This document shows, one piece after another, positions 53,416-62,778 of a stretch of 64,000 nucleotides of DNA; position 1 is the first letter of the stretch; each line of letters starts with the position of its first letter. The notes under the pieces were generated by a model. That model had not been told where the DNA came from and did no database searches. It saw only the letters and a list, made by a program, of their open reading frames with translations. The position numbers and the translations under genes were made by a program. The DNA lies in NCBI GenBank assembly GCA_943788875.1, contig CALSSA010000004.1:186001-250000 (forward strand), written 5' to 3'. The stretch comes from an uncultured Pseudomonadales bacterium (GTDB lineage Bacteria > Pseudomonadota > Gammaproteobacteria > Pseudomonadales > Porticoccaceae).

Positions 53416-53883
53416 ATGAACATGACAGAACAAAAGAAACCTGTATGGCAGGTGTTGGCAGCAAAGGCGGGAAAAGAAGTTCGCCAGGCCCAGTTGGTGC
53501 TGGCAGAAATGCATCAGCGCAAAGAGCAGGCCCAGGCTCGGGATGAAAAGCTTGAGCAGTTGCTGGTGGAATATGCAGCTCAGCTCCATGCAGTGCAGCG
53601 GCGAGCCCACAGTACTGCAGAAGCAGGCAATTACCGACAGTTTATTGGCCAGCTTCAGGACATTAAAAACCGCGCTAAAACTGAAATATCAGCTCTTGAG
53701 CTGGATTGCACCGATGCCCGCAAGGTGCTGATGGCAGCGGATCGCGAACGACTTAAGCTGGAGAAACTAGCCGAGCGCGCCGGACAGGAACAGGCGCGAG
53801 CCTTGGAGCTAACGGAAAACCGTGCCAGCGAAGCTCAGAGCATCATTCAATACAATTTGCGACAGCAGCTTGGCCGCAGTTAA
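53416..53883 (+). CDS. fliJ: Flagellar export protein FliJ
   Basis: Stalk-like coiled-coil chaperone of the export apparatus. The 155 residues are nearly all helical and rich in Gln, Glu, Ala and Lys (VRQAQLVLAEMHQRKEQAQA). It begins 3 bp after fliI and ends just before a sigma-54 promoter. Identification is by position, length and coiled-coil character. Confidence 0.88.
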   Translation: MNMTEQKKPVWQVLAAKAGKEVRQAQLVLAEMHQRKEQAQARDEKLEQLLVEYAAQLHAVQRRAHSTAEAGNYRQFIGQLQDIKNRAKTEISALELDCTDARKVLMAADRERLKLEKLAERAGQEQARALELTENRASEAQSIIQYNLRQQLGRS

Positions 53884-53890
53884 ATCTGGT

Positions 53891-53907
53891 TTGGCACATG
53901 TCTTGCA
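53891..53907 (+). promoter_or_regulatory. Sigma-54 promoter of the fliK-flhB unit
   Basis: TTGGCACATGTCTTGCA is an exact match to TTGGCAC-N5-TTGCW. Predicted transcription start near 53918, about 30 nt before fliK. Confidence 0.92.
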
Positions 53908-53947
53908 GTATCACCAGTAATAAGGCTAATTTACTGGGAAAAACGCA

Positions 53948-55519
53948 ATGGCGGATATTAGCAACTTAATATTAAGTTCGGCACCAACAACAGGCAGTCC
54001 AGCAGAGGCAAAGGCTTCGGAGCTGCCTGCTAAAGAGAATAAAGATCAAAGCAGCGGATTTGCTTTGCTGTTTGCCAATAAAATGGCAGACCGCCAGGCG
54101 GCACAAAGTGGCAAGCAATTGCCGCAAAGTGGCGACGGGTTAGAGACTGAAATACAGGGTCAGGAGCTATCCGGGCTGCATAGTCATCAACTGAAAGGTG
54201 GTTTGCAGCTGATAGTCGCTGGTGAGGCACCGTCCGCGGAAGGAATCTCCGCTTTTGCCAAGTCCCAGGGCATAGATCCGACAGCGCTGGATTTACTGTT
54301 AGATGGCGCAGCCGTCACGGCAACGAAAACTGTAGCTGCAAATGAGACAGCGCAGCAGGACGAAGCGGCATTAGTTGATAATAGCCCAGTGTTAGAGCTC
54401 CAGGTGTTTGGCCATAACATTCAGCTGCCAGATGTAGATTTACAAACACCGGCTCCTTTGGCGGAAGCGAAGCCGATTCAGTCGTCCGGTGGCGATATGC
54501 TGGCTGCCTGGATCGCCAGCAATGGTGCAGCCAATAATTCTCAGGCTGCGGGCACAGTGCAGCAGCCTCTGGATCTACTGGCACAGCAGAAACAGATGGC
54601 CAGTCAGGGTTTAAAACCGGTGCTGGCGGACACAGGAAAATTAGCGGCAGCAAAGTTGCAACCTCAGGGAGCGACTACTGACGGAGCCATTGCACAGAGT
54701 GCAAAACAGCTGGCCGAAGCATTAAGGCAGGCCGGTGCTGAAAGTTTGAAAAAACAGACAATGACTCAGAGTCACAGTCAGCCAGTGATTAAAGCTGAAA
54801 TGACTAAAGCTGACGTGACAATGACTGGATTGATGCCAGAAATTGCTGGCAAGCTGCTATTTAAGGCTCAGGAGACAAAAAGCCAAGCTGAAAATCTGCT
54901 GGGCCTGAATAAATCGGCCCAATCTGCGCCAGCAGTAAAACTGGAAGCCATTAACTTGGCAGTACCTGCGGTTTCAGCGGCACCAGTTAGTTTTGGGGAG
55001 TCGGCATTTTTGGCCAGTCAGCACAGCTCTGCGGAGATCCTGAACAAGCCAGTGCCAGAGAGCTTGCCAGAGGACGCAATGCAACAGGCACTGCGCAAGC
55101 AGGATGAGCAGATGGAGATGTCCAGGCGTTTAACTGAGGCTCTGGGGCAGCGTTTAACGGCACAGATAACCAGAGGTGCATGGCGGGTTGAAATGGACCT
55201 TCACCCTAAATCCCTGGGTAGAATTGAGATACAATTGGAAATGAAAAATGGCGAGATTGAAGCCAATTTTCATGCGGCCAACGGTGTGACAAGGGAGCTG
55301 TTAGCAGAGAGTATGCCAAGATTGCGCAGTGCGCTTGAAGAACATGGCATGGAAACTGCTTATATAGATTTAGAGATGGCAAATCAGGGTAAATCTGACG
55401 GAAATTCGACAGCCCGGCAACTGCTTGGTGATGTCGCTGAAACCTCAGCTGCTACTGAGCCTGAGGCTAAGCAAATTAGCAAGCAACCATCCGCAGATGG
55501 ATTGGATGTTCTTGTATAG
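53948..55519 (+). CDS. fliK: Flagellar hook-length control protein FliK
   Basis: Secreted ruler that sets hook length and switches export specificity. The 523 residues have a long low-complexity N-terminal part rich in Ala, Gln and Ser. The C-terminal Flg_hook domain (about 410-490) contains WRVEMDLHPKSLGRIEIQLE and LRSALEEHGMETAYIDLEM. First gene after the sigma-54 promoter at 53891. Confidence 0.93.
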   Translation: MADISNLILSSAPTTGSPAEAKASELPAKENKDQSSGFALLFANKMADRQAAQSGKQLPQSGDGLETEIQGQELSGLHSHQLKGGLQLIVAGEAPSAEGISAFAKSQGIDPTALDLLLDGAAVTATKTVAANETAQQDEAALVDNSPVLELQVFGHNIQLPDVDLQTPAPLAEAKPIQSSGGDMLAAWIASNGAANNSQAAGTVQQPLDLLAQQKQMASQGLKPVLADTGKLAAAKLQPQGATTDGAIAQSAKQLAEALRQAGAESLKKQTMTQSHSQPVIKAEMTKADVTMTGLMPEIAGKLLFKAQETKSQAENLLGLNKSAQSAPAVKLEAINLAVPAVSAAPVSFGESAFLASQHSSAEILNKPVPESLPEDAMQQALRKQDEQMEMSRRLTEALGQRLTAQITRGAWRVEMDLHPKSLGRIEIQLEMKNGEIEANFHAANGVTRELLAESMPRLRSALEEHGMETAYIDLEMANQGKSDGNSTARQLLGDVAETSAATEPEAKQISKQPSADGLDVLV

Positions 55520-55564
55520 AAGGTTATATACAACATAAAAAAGCTGGAATTAGAGGAATAGATC

Positions 55565-56149
55565 ATGAGTGAAGAAATTTTAGAAGACGAAGAGAAGGCA
55601 AAAAGCCCTATCCTTAAGATTATTCTTATCGTCTTTGGTGTTTTGTTTGTTGTCGCCATCACCATAGGTGCAACCTTATTTGCCAGTGGATTCTTTGATG
55701 CCGATAAAAATGATGATGCTGAAGCAGCAGTAGCTGCTCTTGAAGCAGCGGCAGAAGCTGAGGCAGAAGCGGCGGCAGAAGCAGCGGCAGGACCCAGTAA
55801 GGTTCAGCTGGACAGCCCTGAGTTGTCAAAATTCCAGCAATCGTATTACCAGCTGGAAAAAGAACTCACCACCAACATCAGCAATTCAAGAAAAGTCATG
55901 CAGGCCTCTGTCGCCATCATGACTCATTACGACGAGCGGGTTGTGGAAAATGTTGAAAAGCATGCTTTCCCACTGCGCAACGTGATGCTAATTGTTATGT
56001 CGCAACAGACAGAGTCCGATATCGCAGATCCGGAGTTCAGATTAAATCTGGCAGATGAGCTTAAACTGGTGATGAATGCCAAGCTTGAAGAGCTAGAGGA
56101 CTTTGGTGGTATCGAAGACGTTTATTTAACTGAGTTTGTAGTTCAGTAA
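55565..56149 (+). CDS. fliL: Flagellar basal body-associated protein FliL
   Basis: Single-pass membrane protein that surrounds the stator. Membrane segment ILKIILIVFGVLFVVAITIG (17-36); then an Ala/Glu-only linker of about 25 residues (about 55-78) and the periplasmic FliL domain with LRNVMLIVMSQQTESDI. ATG 55565 has GAGGAA upstream. It is 45 bp before fliM in the usual order. Confidence 0.93.
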   Translation: MSEEILEDEEKAKSPILKIILIVFGVLFVVAITIGATLFASGFFDADKNDDAEAAVAALEAAAEAEAEAAAEAAAGPSKVQLDSPELSKFQQSYYQLEKELTTNISNSRKVMQASVAIMTHYDERVVENVEKHAFPLRNVMLIVMSQQTESDIADPEFRLNLADELKLVMNAKLEELEDFGGIEDVYLTEFVVQ

Positions 56150-56194
56150 CTCGCCGATCAGGCAGAGTTAACTACTGACATTTGTGAGGGCCAG

Positions 56195-57187
56195 ATGGCT
56201 GAGACAACCAATTTATTATCGCCGGAAGAGCTGGATGCGTTAGCCGCAGGCCTTGAGGATGGTTCTATTGAATCTGATACAGGGCTCAACACTGGCGCTC
56301 GCGCAGTCAAACATGATCTGACCAATGAAGATTCTTCACTGGGTGTGAATGTTGGCGCCGTAGATATGATTAATGAGCGCTTTGTGCGGCAGTTTCGCCT
56401 GGGGCTTTTGGAAGTATTACGTACCACGCCAAAAGTAAACATGGCCAATGTTGAAATCATGAAGTTTGGTGATTATCTCAAAGATCTGACGCCGCCATTG
56501 GCGGTGAATACGATTCGCTTAAATCCGCTGCGGGGCTACTCCATGGTAGTGATTGAACCCTCAGTAATCTTTGCCTCACTGGATAACTTCTTTGGTGGCT
56601 TTGGCCGTGGCATTGACAGTCTGCCTCCGGGGCGATTGTTTACGCCCACTGAGTCCAGCATTATCAAGATTATGATGGATGTCTTGTTTGGCTCTTTGCA
56701 GGAAGCTTGGGCGCCGATCCTTGGTCTGAAATGTGAGCATGTAGGATCAGAAATTAATCCCCAATTTGCGCAGATAGCCGATGAAAATGATTTAGTGGTT
56801 GTCAGTCGATTTGCTTCAGAGTTAGGCGACCAAGCCTCTGGTAATATCGATATAGTCTATCCCTACAGCTCTCTTAAACCTATTCGTGATCTACTTCGTG
56901 GTCGGGTACAAACTGGCGATGGCAATGATGCTTCAGATAAAGTGTGGAGCAGTGAGTTGCAGTCGGCAGCTATGGACGCAGAACTTGAGATTAAAGTCAC
57001 ACTGTCTGATATTGAGACCACGATAAAGCAATTTGAAGAACTGCGTGAAGACGACATTATTTATCTCAACAAAGCAGACTATGCCCGGATACATATCAGT
57101 GATATACCGGTTTTTGATGCCGATATTGGCAGCAATGGATCTAATATGGCAGCGCAGATAGTTAAATCTTTGGCGCCGCACAAATAA
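56195..57187 (+). CDS. fliM: Flagellar motor switch protein FliM
   Basis: C-ring protein that binds phospho-CheY. The 330 residues begin with the CheY-binding motif LLSPEELDALAAGL. The middle domain has LNPLRGYSMVVIEPSVIFAS and NFFGGFGRG. The C-terminal SPOA domain has DIETTIKQFEELREDDIIYL. Confidence 0.97.
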   Translation: MAETTNLLSPEELDALAAGLEDGSIESDTGLNTGARAVKHDLTNEDSSLGVNVGAVDMINERFVRQFRLGLLEVLRTTPKVNMANVEIMKFGDYLKDLTPPLAVNTIRLNPLRGYSMVVIEPSVIFASLDNFFGGFGRGIDSLPPGRLFTPTESSIIKIMMDVLFGSLQEAWAPILGLKCEHVGSEINPQFAQIADENDLVVVSRFASELGDQASGNIDIVYPYSSLKPIRDLLRGRVQTGDGNDASDKVWSSELQSAAMDAELEIKVTLSDIETTIKQFEELREDDIIYLNKADYARIHISDIPVFDADIGSNGSNMAAQIVKSLAPHK

Positions 57188-57219
57188 GTAAATGATATTA
57201 AAAGAGTGAGTAAGAAAGT

Positions 57220-57546
57220 ATGGCAGATACAGATACAGAAACAGTTGTTGACCAGCCTGAAGTGCCGGCAGATGACGCGTTAAAAAACAAAATTAATTCT
57301 GACGTTCTACAGAATATTCCAGTAACAATTTCTGTTGAAGTAGGTCGCGCATCATTGAAAATTCGTGATTTAATGCGTCTTACGCAGGGCAGTGTTGTTG
57401 AACTTGATCGTCTGGCAGGTGAACCTCTGGATCTTCTAGTAAATAATACACTTGTGGCACAGGGTGAGGTTGTTTTGGTCAATGAGCGCTATGGTGTTCG
57501 ACTGACCAGTGTTATACCTACAGCGGATCGCGTTAAAAACCTTTAA
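57220..57546 (+). CDS. fliN: Flagellar motor switch protein FliN
   Basis: C-ring protein with a SPOA domain. The 108 residues include IPVTISVEVGRASLKIRDLM, the motif QGSVVELDRLAGEPLDLLVN and YGVRLTSVIP. A short acidic N-terminus is normal. It lies between fliM and fliO. Confidence 0.97.
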   Translation: MADTDTETVVDQPEVPADDALKNKINSDVLQNIPVTISVEVGRASLKIRDLMRLTQGSVVELDRLAGEPLDLLVNNTLVAQGEVVLVNERYGVRLTSVIPTADRVKNL

Positions 57547-57558
57547 GCCGGGATAAAC

Positions 57559-57927
57559 ATGTTAGCTGAATACGGTTGGGCTGAATGGCTATCAATGATA
57601 GCTTCTTTTGTACTGGTAATAGGATTGCTGGTCGCAACATTATTTGCGCTGAAGAAAATTAATCCCGCTATCAGCGGTTCTTCTAGAGCGCGCATGCGAA
57701 TCCTGGAGGTTAAAAATCTTGGTGCCAGGCAGAAACTCTTGCTGGTCAGTGTCAATGGTGAACAAATTCTGGTAGGTTTATCGCCTCAGGGAATGTCGAG
57801 GTTAGGTGGCTGGCAGCCTGATGAACAGTCGGAGATTGAAGAACAGCTGCAAAGTGCGCCCGCAGAAGAAAAAATAAACAGCTTTAAACAATTATTCAAA
57901 CAAACGGTGAAGAGACAAAAGGACTAA
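57559..57927 (+). CDS. fliO: Flagellar biosynthesis protein FliO
   Basis: Small membrane protein assisting FliP assembly. The 122 residues have one membrane segment (MIASFVLVIGLLVATLFAL, about 14-32) and a cytoplasmic domain with the family segment GARQKLLLVSVNGEQILVGL. It is 3 bp before fliP. Confidence 0.92.
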   Translation: MLAEYGWAEWLSMIASFVLVIGLLVATLFALKKINPAISGSSRARMRILEVKNLGARQKLLLVSVNGEQILVGLSPQGMSRLGGWQPDEQSEIEEQLQSAPAEEKINSFKQLFKQTVKRQKD

Positions 57928-57930
57928 ATT

Positions 57931-58707
57931 TTGGCTCGATGTTTTATCAGTAAAATGCTCCCTGCTATCAAGACATTGATGCTGGGCTTTTTGATCTTCG
58001 CGTTTAATACACCGGCATTTGCAGAGGCCGGACTGCCCATCGTAAATATGGTTGAAAACGACGCCGGGGGCACTGAATATAGTCTGACATTGCAGCTTAT
58101 TGCGTTGATGACGCTGCTGACATTGTTGCCCAGCCTGCTTCTGATGATGACCTCCTTCGTACGTATTATTATTGTTCTGTCCTTGCTACGTCAGGCACTG
58201 GGTACAGCACAGACTCCACCTAATCAGGTGCTCTTGGGTTTAGCCCTGTTTCTAACATTATTTATTATGGCCCCGGTTCTGAGTAGTGTTTATGACGATG
58301 CCATCACGCCTTATTTCGAGGAAAAAATTAGCTTTGATGCTGCTCTGGTAGCAGCTGAGACGCCGATGAGAAACTTTATGCTCAATCAAACCCGGGAGAC
58401 AGACATTGCGATGTTTGCCGAGATAGCTGGCAATGATGAGATCGAGACCCCGGCAGATGTGCCATTTTCCACATTGGTTCCCGCCTTTATCACCTCTGAA
58501 CTCAAAAGCGCCTTTGCCATTGGTTTCTTGATTTATATTCCATTTGTGGTGATCGATTTAGTGGTCGCCAGTGTTCTGATGTCTATGGGTATGATGATGT
58601 TGTCACCGATGATGATATCCATGCCATTTAAATTAATGCTATTTGTTCTGGTCGATGGCTGGACCCTGATCATGGGGTCGCTGGCGGCAAGTTTTGTGAC
58701 CGCCTAG
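57931..58707 (+). CDS. fliP: Flagellar export gate protein FliP
   Basis: Core of the export gate. The 258 residues begin with a cleavable signal peptide (LMLGFLIFAFNTPAFA). Conserved segments are TSFVRIIIVLSLLRQALGT, PPNQVLLGLALFLTLFIM and LVPAFITSELKSAFAIGFLI. The TTG start at 57931 has AAGGA 8 nt upstream; ATG 57955 is an alternative. Confidence 0.96.
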   Translation: MARCFISKMLPAIKTLMLGFLIFAFNTPAFAEAGLPIVNMVENDAGGTEYSLTLQLIALMTLLTLLPSLLLMMTSFVRIIIVLSLLRQALGTAQTPPNQVLLGLALFLTLFIMAPVLSSVYDDAITPYFEEKISFDAALVAAETPMRNFMLNQTRETDIAMFAEIAGNDEIETPADVPFSTLVPAFITSELKSAFAIGFLIYIPFVVIDLVVASVLMSMGMMMLSPMMISMPFKLMLFVLVDGWTLIMGSLAASFVTA

Positions 58708-58716
58708 GAGAATATT

Positions 58717-58986
58717 ATGGATGCAGCACAGGTAATTGATTTGGGGCGCGAGTCCCTGTGGATCGCAGTTAAAGTAGCAGCACCGCTACTGGGTGTGGCT
58801 CTGGCTATTGGTCTGCTGGTCGGTATTTTGCAGGCTGCGACCTCTATTCAGGAAATGACCCTTAGTTTTATACCCAAGTTGGCATTGATGGTGTTGGCCC
58901 TAGTCATCTTTGGTGGCTGGCAGATTGCTGTAATGGTGGACTTTTTCCAGCGCATCTTTGAGCGCATTCCCACGCTGTTTATTTAA
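58717..58986 (+). CDS. fliQ: Flagellar export gate protein FliQ
   Basis: Two-helix export gate subunit. The 89 residues show LGVALAIGLLVGILQAATSI and QEMTLSFIPKLALMVLALV, which match the family. Its stop overlaps the fliR start (TAATG). Confidence 0.97.
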   Translation: MDAAQVIDLGRESLWIAVKVAAPLLGVALAIGLLVGILQAATSIQEMTLSFIPKLALMVLALVIFGGWQIAVMVDFFQRIFERIPTLFI

Positions 58987-59756
58987 TGGACCTGTTGGTC
59001 GCTGAAGTAGTAGAGCGGTTTTACATGCTGCTCTGGCCGATGATACGCATATCGGCATTTCTCCTCAGCGCTCCGCTTTTTTCTATTCGCTCTGTCACTG
59101 TGCGCATTCGCGTCCTGTTAGCCGTAGTACTGACCTGGATGGTTTATCCATTGACCAGCTGGCCCGAGCTGGATCCCTTTTCCGCGGTTGGTATTAAAGA
59201 AGTTTTTAATCAGGTATTTATCGGCGTGATGATGGGTCTCATACTGCAGGTGGTGAATGCTGCGCTGGTGGTTGGTGGTCAGGCGATCTCTGCATCAATG
59301 GGCCTCGGCATGGCCAACATGGTCGATCCCAATATGGGTAATGTACCAGTGATTTCCCAGTTCCTTATTATCTGCTCGACTCTGCTTTTTCTCGGCCTTG
59401 GCGGCCATGTGCTGGTGATTACCATGCTGCTGGAGAGTTTCAAATTGTTGCCTATAGGTGAAATGATTGGCGGTGAGGAGTTGCTCAAATTGGTGGTGCA
59501 ATGGAGCAGTATGATATTTTTGGGTGCCGTCCTACTGGCTATGCCGATTCTGGTGTCGCTGCTGTTTATCAACCTGGGTCTGGGCGTGATTACCAGAGCG
59601 GCACCGGCGCTGAATATCTTTGCGGTTGGCTTTCCGGCCATGATTCTGGCGGGTATTATTCTTCTGGCTATGTCTATGAATAGCATAGGGTTTCGTATTC
59701 AGTGGCTCTGGCGTCAAGGGTTTGAGACGCTGAGTCAGGCACTGGGGCTAAGTTAA
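58986..59756 (+). CDS. fliR: Flagellar export gate protein FliR
   Basis: Export gate subunit with about six membrane segments in 256 residues. Typical segments are MIRISAFLLSAPLFSIRSV, GQAISASMGLGMANMVDPNM and RAAPALNIFAVGFP. The ATG overlaps the fliQ stop, and its own stop overlaps the flhB start. Confidence 0.96.
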   Translation: MDLLVAEVVERFYMLLWPMIRISAFLLSAPLFSIRSVTVRIRVLLAVVLTWMVYPLTSWPELDPFSAVGIKEVFNQVFIGVMMGLILQVVNAALVVGGQAISASMGLGMANMVDPNMGNVPVISQFLIICSTLLFLGLGGHVLVITMLLESFKLLPIGEMIGGEELLKLVVQWSSMIFLGAVLLAMPILVSLLFINLGLGVITRAAPALNIFAVGFPAMILAGIILLAMSMNSIGFRIQWLWRQGFETLSQALGLS

Positions 59757-60904
59757 TGTCTGATCAGGATACCAGCGAAGAACGCAGCGAAGAACCCACC
59801 GCCAAACGGCTGGAAAAGGCTCAGGAGGACGGGCAGGTTGCGCGATCCCAGGAGTTGGGGGTGGCTGCCATGATGATTGGTATTGCCTGCTTTATGTATC
59901 TTTTTGGCGGCTTCCTGCTGACCAAACTCAGTGAGGTCTTTGTCTCTGGCTTTGTGTTTGATCGCAAAGCGGTGTTCTCCGACAATCTGTTGCCAGCGAC
60001 TTTTGGCTCCCAGGCTCTGGACAGCCTTTTGGTGATGGTGCCTATTTTTGCTCTTGCGGTGGTCATTGCGCTGGGCGCCGCCGGCGCACTGGGCGGCTTT
60101 ATATTCTCCCTGAAGGCCCTGGCCCCCAAGGCCAGCAAGATAAATCCCCTGGCGGGGTTTAAAAGAATGTTTGGCATGAAGGCGGTGGTGGATCTGACCA
60201 AGGCACTGACCAAATTTACCCTAGTGGGAGGCGTATTATTTCTGGTGGTAAGCCAGAGCTTTGATCGCTTTATCGCTCTTGGTTTTATGGATGTGGGTCC
60301 GGCCATGGCTGAAGCAGGGAAAATCATTGCCGGGGGTACTGTGCTGGTGACTCTGACATTGATTATTGCCGCTGCTATTGACGTGCCCTACCAGATCTAT
60401 GAATTTAACAAAAAAATGAAGATGACCAAGCAAGAGGTCAAGGACGAGTTTAAAGACACTGAAGGGCGGCCAGAGGTAAAGGCGCAAATCAGGCGCAAGC
60501 AGCGGGAAATGGCCATGGGCCAGATGATGGAAGCCGTGGCCGATGCGGATGTTATTATTGTTAACCCGGAGCATTTTGCGGTGGCGCTAAGTTATGATCC
60601 ATCCAGTGACGGCGCACCGGTTCTGGTGGCCAAAGGTGTTGATTTTATCGCTCAGGGTATCCGTGAAAAAGCCGCAGAGACTGGCGTACCATTGTTTCAA
60701 TCACCCACATTGGCCAGAGCGCTTTATTTTACGACAGATATTAACCAAAGCGTGCCCGAATCTTTATACTATGCTGTGGCTCAGGTGATTGCCTATGTGT
60801 TTAGCCTGAATTCTGTGGGTAGAGGTGGTGGGCCAGCAGAAAAGCCACAACCCGAAGTGCCCGCTGGCATGAGATACAATACAGATGGCACTTTGGCTGA
60901 TTAA
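59756..60904 (+). CDS. flhB: Flagellar export switch protein FlhB, NPEH variant
   Basis: Membrane protein that switches export specificity after self-cleavage. The 382 residues start with the family motif EERSEEPTAKRLEKAQEDGQ, followed by four membrane segments and the cytoplasmic domain. The cleavage motif reads NPEHFAVALSY; most FlhB proteins have NPTH. Asn and Pro at the cleaved bond and the His are kept. Downstream is not flhA but the DamX-like gene. Confidence 0.95.
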   Translation: MSDQDTSEERSEEPTAKRLEKAQEDGQVARSQELGVAAMMIGIACFMYLFGGFLLTKLSEVFVSGFVFDRKAVFSDNLLPATFGSQALDSLLVMVPIFALAVVIALGAAGALGGFIFSLKALAPKASKINPLAGFKRMFGMKAVVDLTKALTKFTLVGGVLFLVVSQSFDRFIALGFMDVGPAMAEAGKIIAGGTVLVTLTLIIAAAIDVPYQIYEFNKKMKMTKQEVKDEFKDTEGRPEVKAQIRRKQREMAMGQMMEAVADADVIIVNPEHFAVALSYDPSSDGAPVLVAKGVDFIAQGIREKAAETGVPLFQSPTLARALYFTTDINQSVPESLYYAVAQVIAYVFSLNSVGRGGGPAEKPQPEVPAGMRYNTDGTLAD

Positions 60905-60945
60905 CATGTTATTAATTAGCAGGTTATTAATAAGGGGTAGGGAGT

Positions 60946-62382
60946 ATGAGAGGCAACCAACAAGAGCCAACCTTTGAGTTTCAGGACTGGTTTGACGGCG
61001 GTGATATTTTTTATCGCTCCAAAGATAAGCAGCGTTTCCAGCTGGCCTTAAATGCCATGATTGACGATGACCTGGGTCTGGCGGTAATAGGCACCAACGA
61101 AACTGTGCTCGATCATTACTGCCGCATGCTGGTGGCACGCCTGCGGGATATGAATATCTTTCAGGTGGAAGTTTTCCTGCCGACCAACACAGACAGCCTG
61201 CTAAAGCGTTTTAACGAAATGCTGGCGACCATGACAATGGAACAAGCCCGACAACCGGCAGACCCATCCGCGCCGGTTAAGTTGTTGGTGGTCAATGATG
61301 CCAAGTCGGTCAATGAAGAGCAGTGGGCACTGTTGGTTCGACTGCTGTCTGATTTCCCCGGGGTCAATGTGCGTCTGGTGCTGTTTCTCGATAAAACTGG
61401 CTGGCCTAACTATGAAAAGCCACTGACCTTGTTTGGCCGCAAACTATATCGCTGGGTGGTAGATACACCGACTCTGGATGAAGCCAGCCAGCTAATGAAA
61501 GCGGCAGTGGAACATGGTTTTGAACGCGAGACAGAAACACTGCTGATGCATACCGGGCTAGGTGCAGCGATTCGCGGCGGCTATGCTGAGGAAGATCCTG
61601 ACGAGTTTATGCCACCATTGCCCGAGACTGATGAGAGCGACTATCTGGGTGAAGACTATTTGGAAGCTAACCCATTTCCACTTCAGCCCGTTGAGTTTTT
61701 GGATGACGATGTCGCTGATGATGAGCATGAACAACCCCGCAAAGGCAGTGGCAAGAACTGGTCTTTGATTATTGCCTTTTTGCTCAGTCTGGGAATTACC
61801 TGGATGCTTGTGTCACAGCTGGATTCAGATGATGCAGACACGGGTGAGCCTGAGCCAGTATCTAACTTAAACAACAAAGCTCAATCGGCAGGCAAACCGT
61901 CTGAATCAGTATTGTCGGATAAACCTTCGCCTGCAACGGTCAGCCAGTCTGAGCAGGCGATCGCGTTAGTAGAAGCTTTGAGGCAAGAACAGCAGCAGGC
62001 AGAGGCAGTTGAGCTGCAACCTGTTGTTGAGGAGGTACCACTGGCACCAGTAGAGGTGGCTCCAGTAATTAAACCTAGACAGTTAACGGCTCAGCAAAAG
62101 GCTCTTGCGGTGGTGCAAAAGGCTCGTGGAACGGACTTTTTTGTTCAGCATATTGTACTTTCTGAGGAAATACAGGCAGATCTTTACAGGCAGCGTTATT
62201 CTGGACTGGGTGCAGCATTGGTGTTACCGATCGAGACACCCACTTCTGTGGCCTATGCGGTTATCTCTGGACCTTTCACATCTCGTGAGCGAGCTGAAAA
62301 ATTTGCTAAAGGCACGGGCCGACCTGCCGATTATTGGATAAGAGGAGCGTTGCAACTAGAGGCCGCTCTGGATAGTAACTAG
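60946..62382 (+). CDS. DamX-like membrane protein: degenerate AAA domain, membrane segment, SPOR-like C-terminus
   Basis: The 478 residues have three parts. Residues about 10-200 resemble the ExeA/DamX AAA fold (DIFYRSKDKQRFQLALNAMI; VKLLVVNDAKSVNEEQWALL), but the Walker A position reads GTNETVLD without Lys. There is one membrane segment at 271-291, then an acidic and Gln-rich linker. A C-terminal SPOR-like domain (about 398-470; FFVQHIVLSEEI, AYAVISGPFTSRERAEKFA) would bind denuded peptidoglycan. ATG 60946 has GGGAG upstream. The flhB gap contains a 9-bp direct repeat GTTATTAAT (60908, 60923). Likely septal or polar; the function in motility is inferred from position. Confidence 0.75.
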   Translation: MRGNQQEPTFEFQDWFDGGDIFYRSKDKQRFQLALNAMIDDDLGLAVIGTNETVLDHYCRMLVARLRDMNIFQVEVFLPTNTDSLLKRFNEMLATMTMEQARQPADPSAPVKLLVVNDAKSVNEEQWALLVRLLSDFPGVNVRLVLFLDKTGWPNYEKPLTLFGRKLYRWVVDTPTLDEASQLMKAAVEHGFERETETLLMHTGLGAAIRGGYAEEDPDEFMPPLPETDESDYLGEDYLEANPFPLQPVEFLDDDVADDEHEQPRKGSGKNWSLIIAFLLSLGITWMLVSQLDSDDADTGEPEPVSNLNNKAQSAGKPSESVLSDKPSPATVSQSEQAIALVEALRQEQQQAEAVELQPVVEEVPLAPVEVAPVIKPRQLTAQQKALAVVQKARGTDFFVQHIVLSEEIQADLYRQRYSGLGAALVLPIETPTSVAYAVISGPFTSRERAEKFAKGTGRPADYWIRGALQLEAALDSN

Positions 62383-62406
62383 CCAGTTCTGCTAATAGGG
62401 TGCACT

Positions 62407-62778
62407 ATGAACGGTTCAGATGACGAATTATTCAAAACCGAAGGCCCCATTACCAGCGTTAAGGTAGAGGTAGGCGAGGATGGCGATTCCATCCCTATTC
62501 AGGCTGCATCAGACGCCGTTGCATCCGAACCCTCTTTAGCAGAGCTTCCGGATATCTTTTCTACTGATGGCAGCCCTGAATTGACCGCGGCTCTGTCCGA
62601 TTTGGGGCTGATTGCCGGTAGTGGCGAAGGCGCCTCCAATGATGACAGTCGACGCTTTGACAAATTACTTGAGCAAAGGATCGCTAAAGTAAGAAGCGCG
62701 ACTGCCGATATTTCTCAACAACTAACATTAATTTCTCCGCCACAGCAAGCTGAGGCAGATACCCCGGAACAACTATGA
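62407..62778 (+). CDS. Small acidic protein of the post-flhB module, function unknown
   Basis: Not recognised. The 123 residues are acidic and mostly disordered-looking. One helical stretch near 85-108 is basic (RRFDKLLEQRIAKVRSATAD). No membrane segment or cysteine. AGGGTG precedes the ATG. It begins 25 bp after the DamX-like gene and overlaps the next by 4 bp (ATGA), so it is translationally coupled. Confidence 0.65.
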   Translation: MNGSDDELFKTEGPITSVKVEVGEDGDSIPIQAASDAVASEPSLAELPDIFSTDGSPELTAALSDLGLIAGSGEGASNDDSRRFDKLLEQRIAKVRSATADISQQLTLISPPQQAEADTPEQL

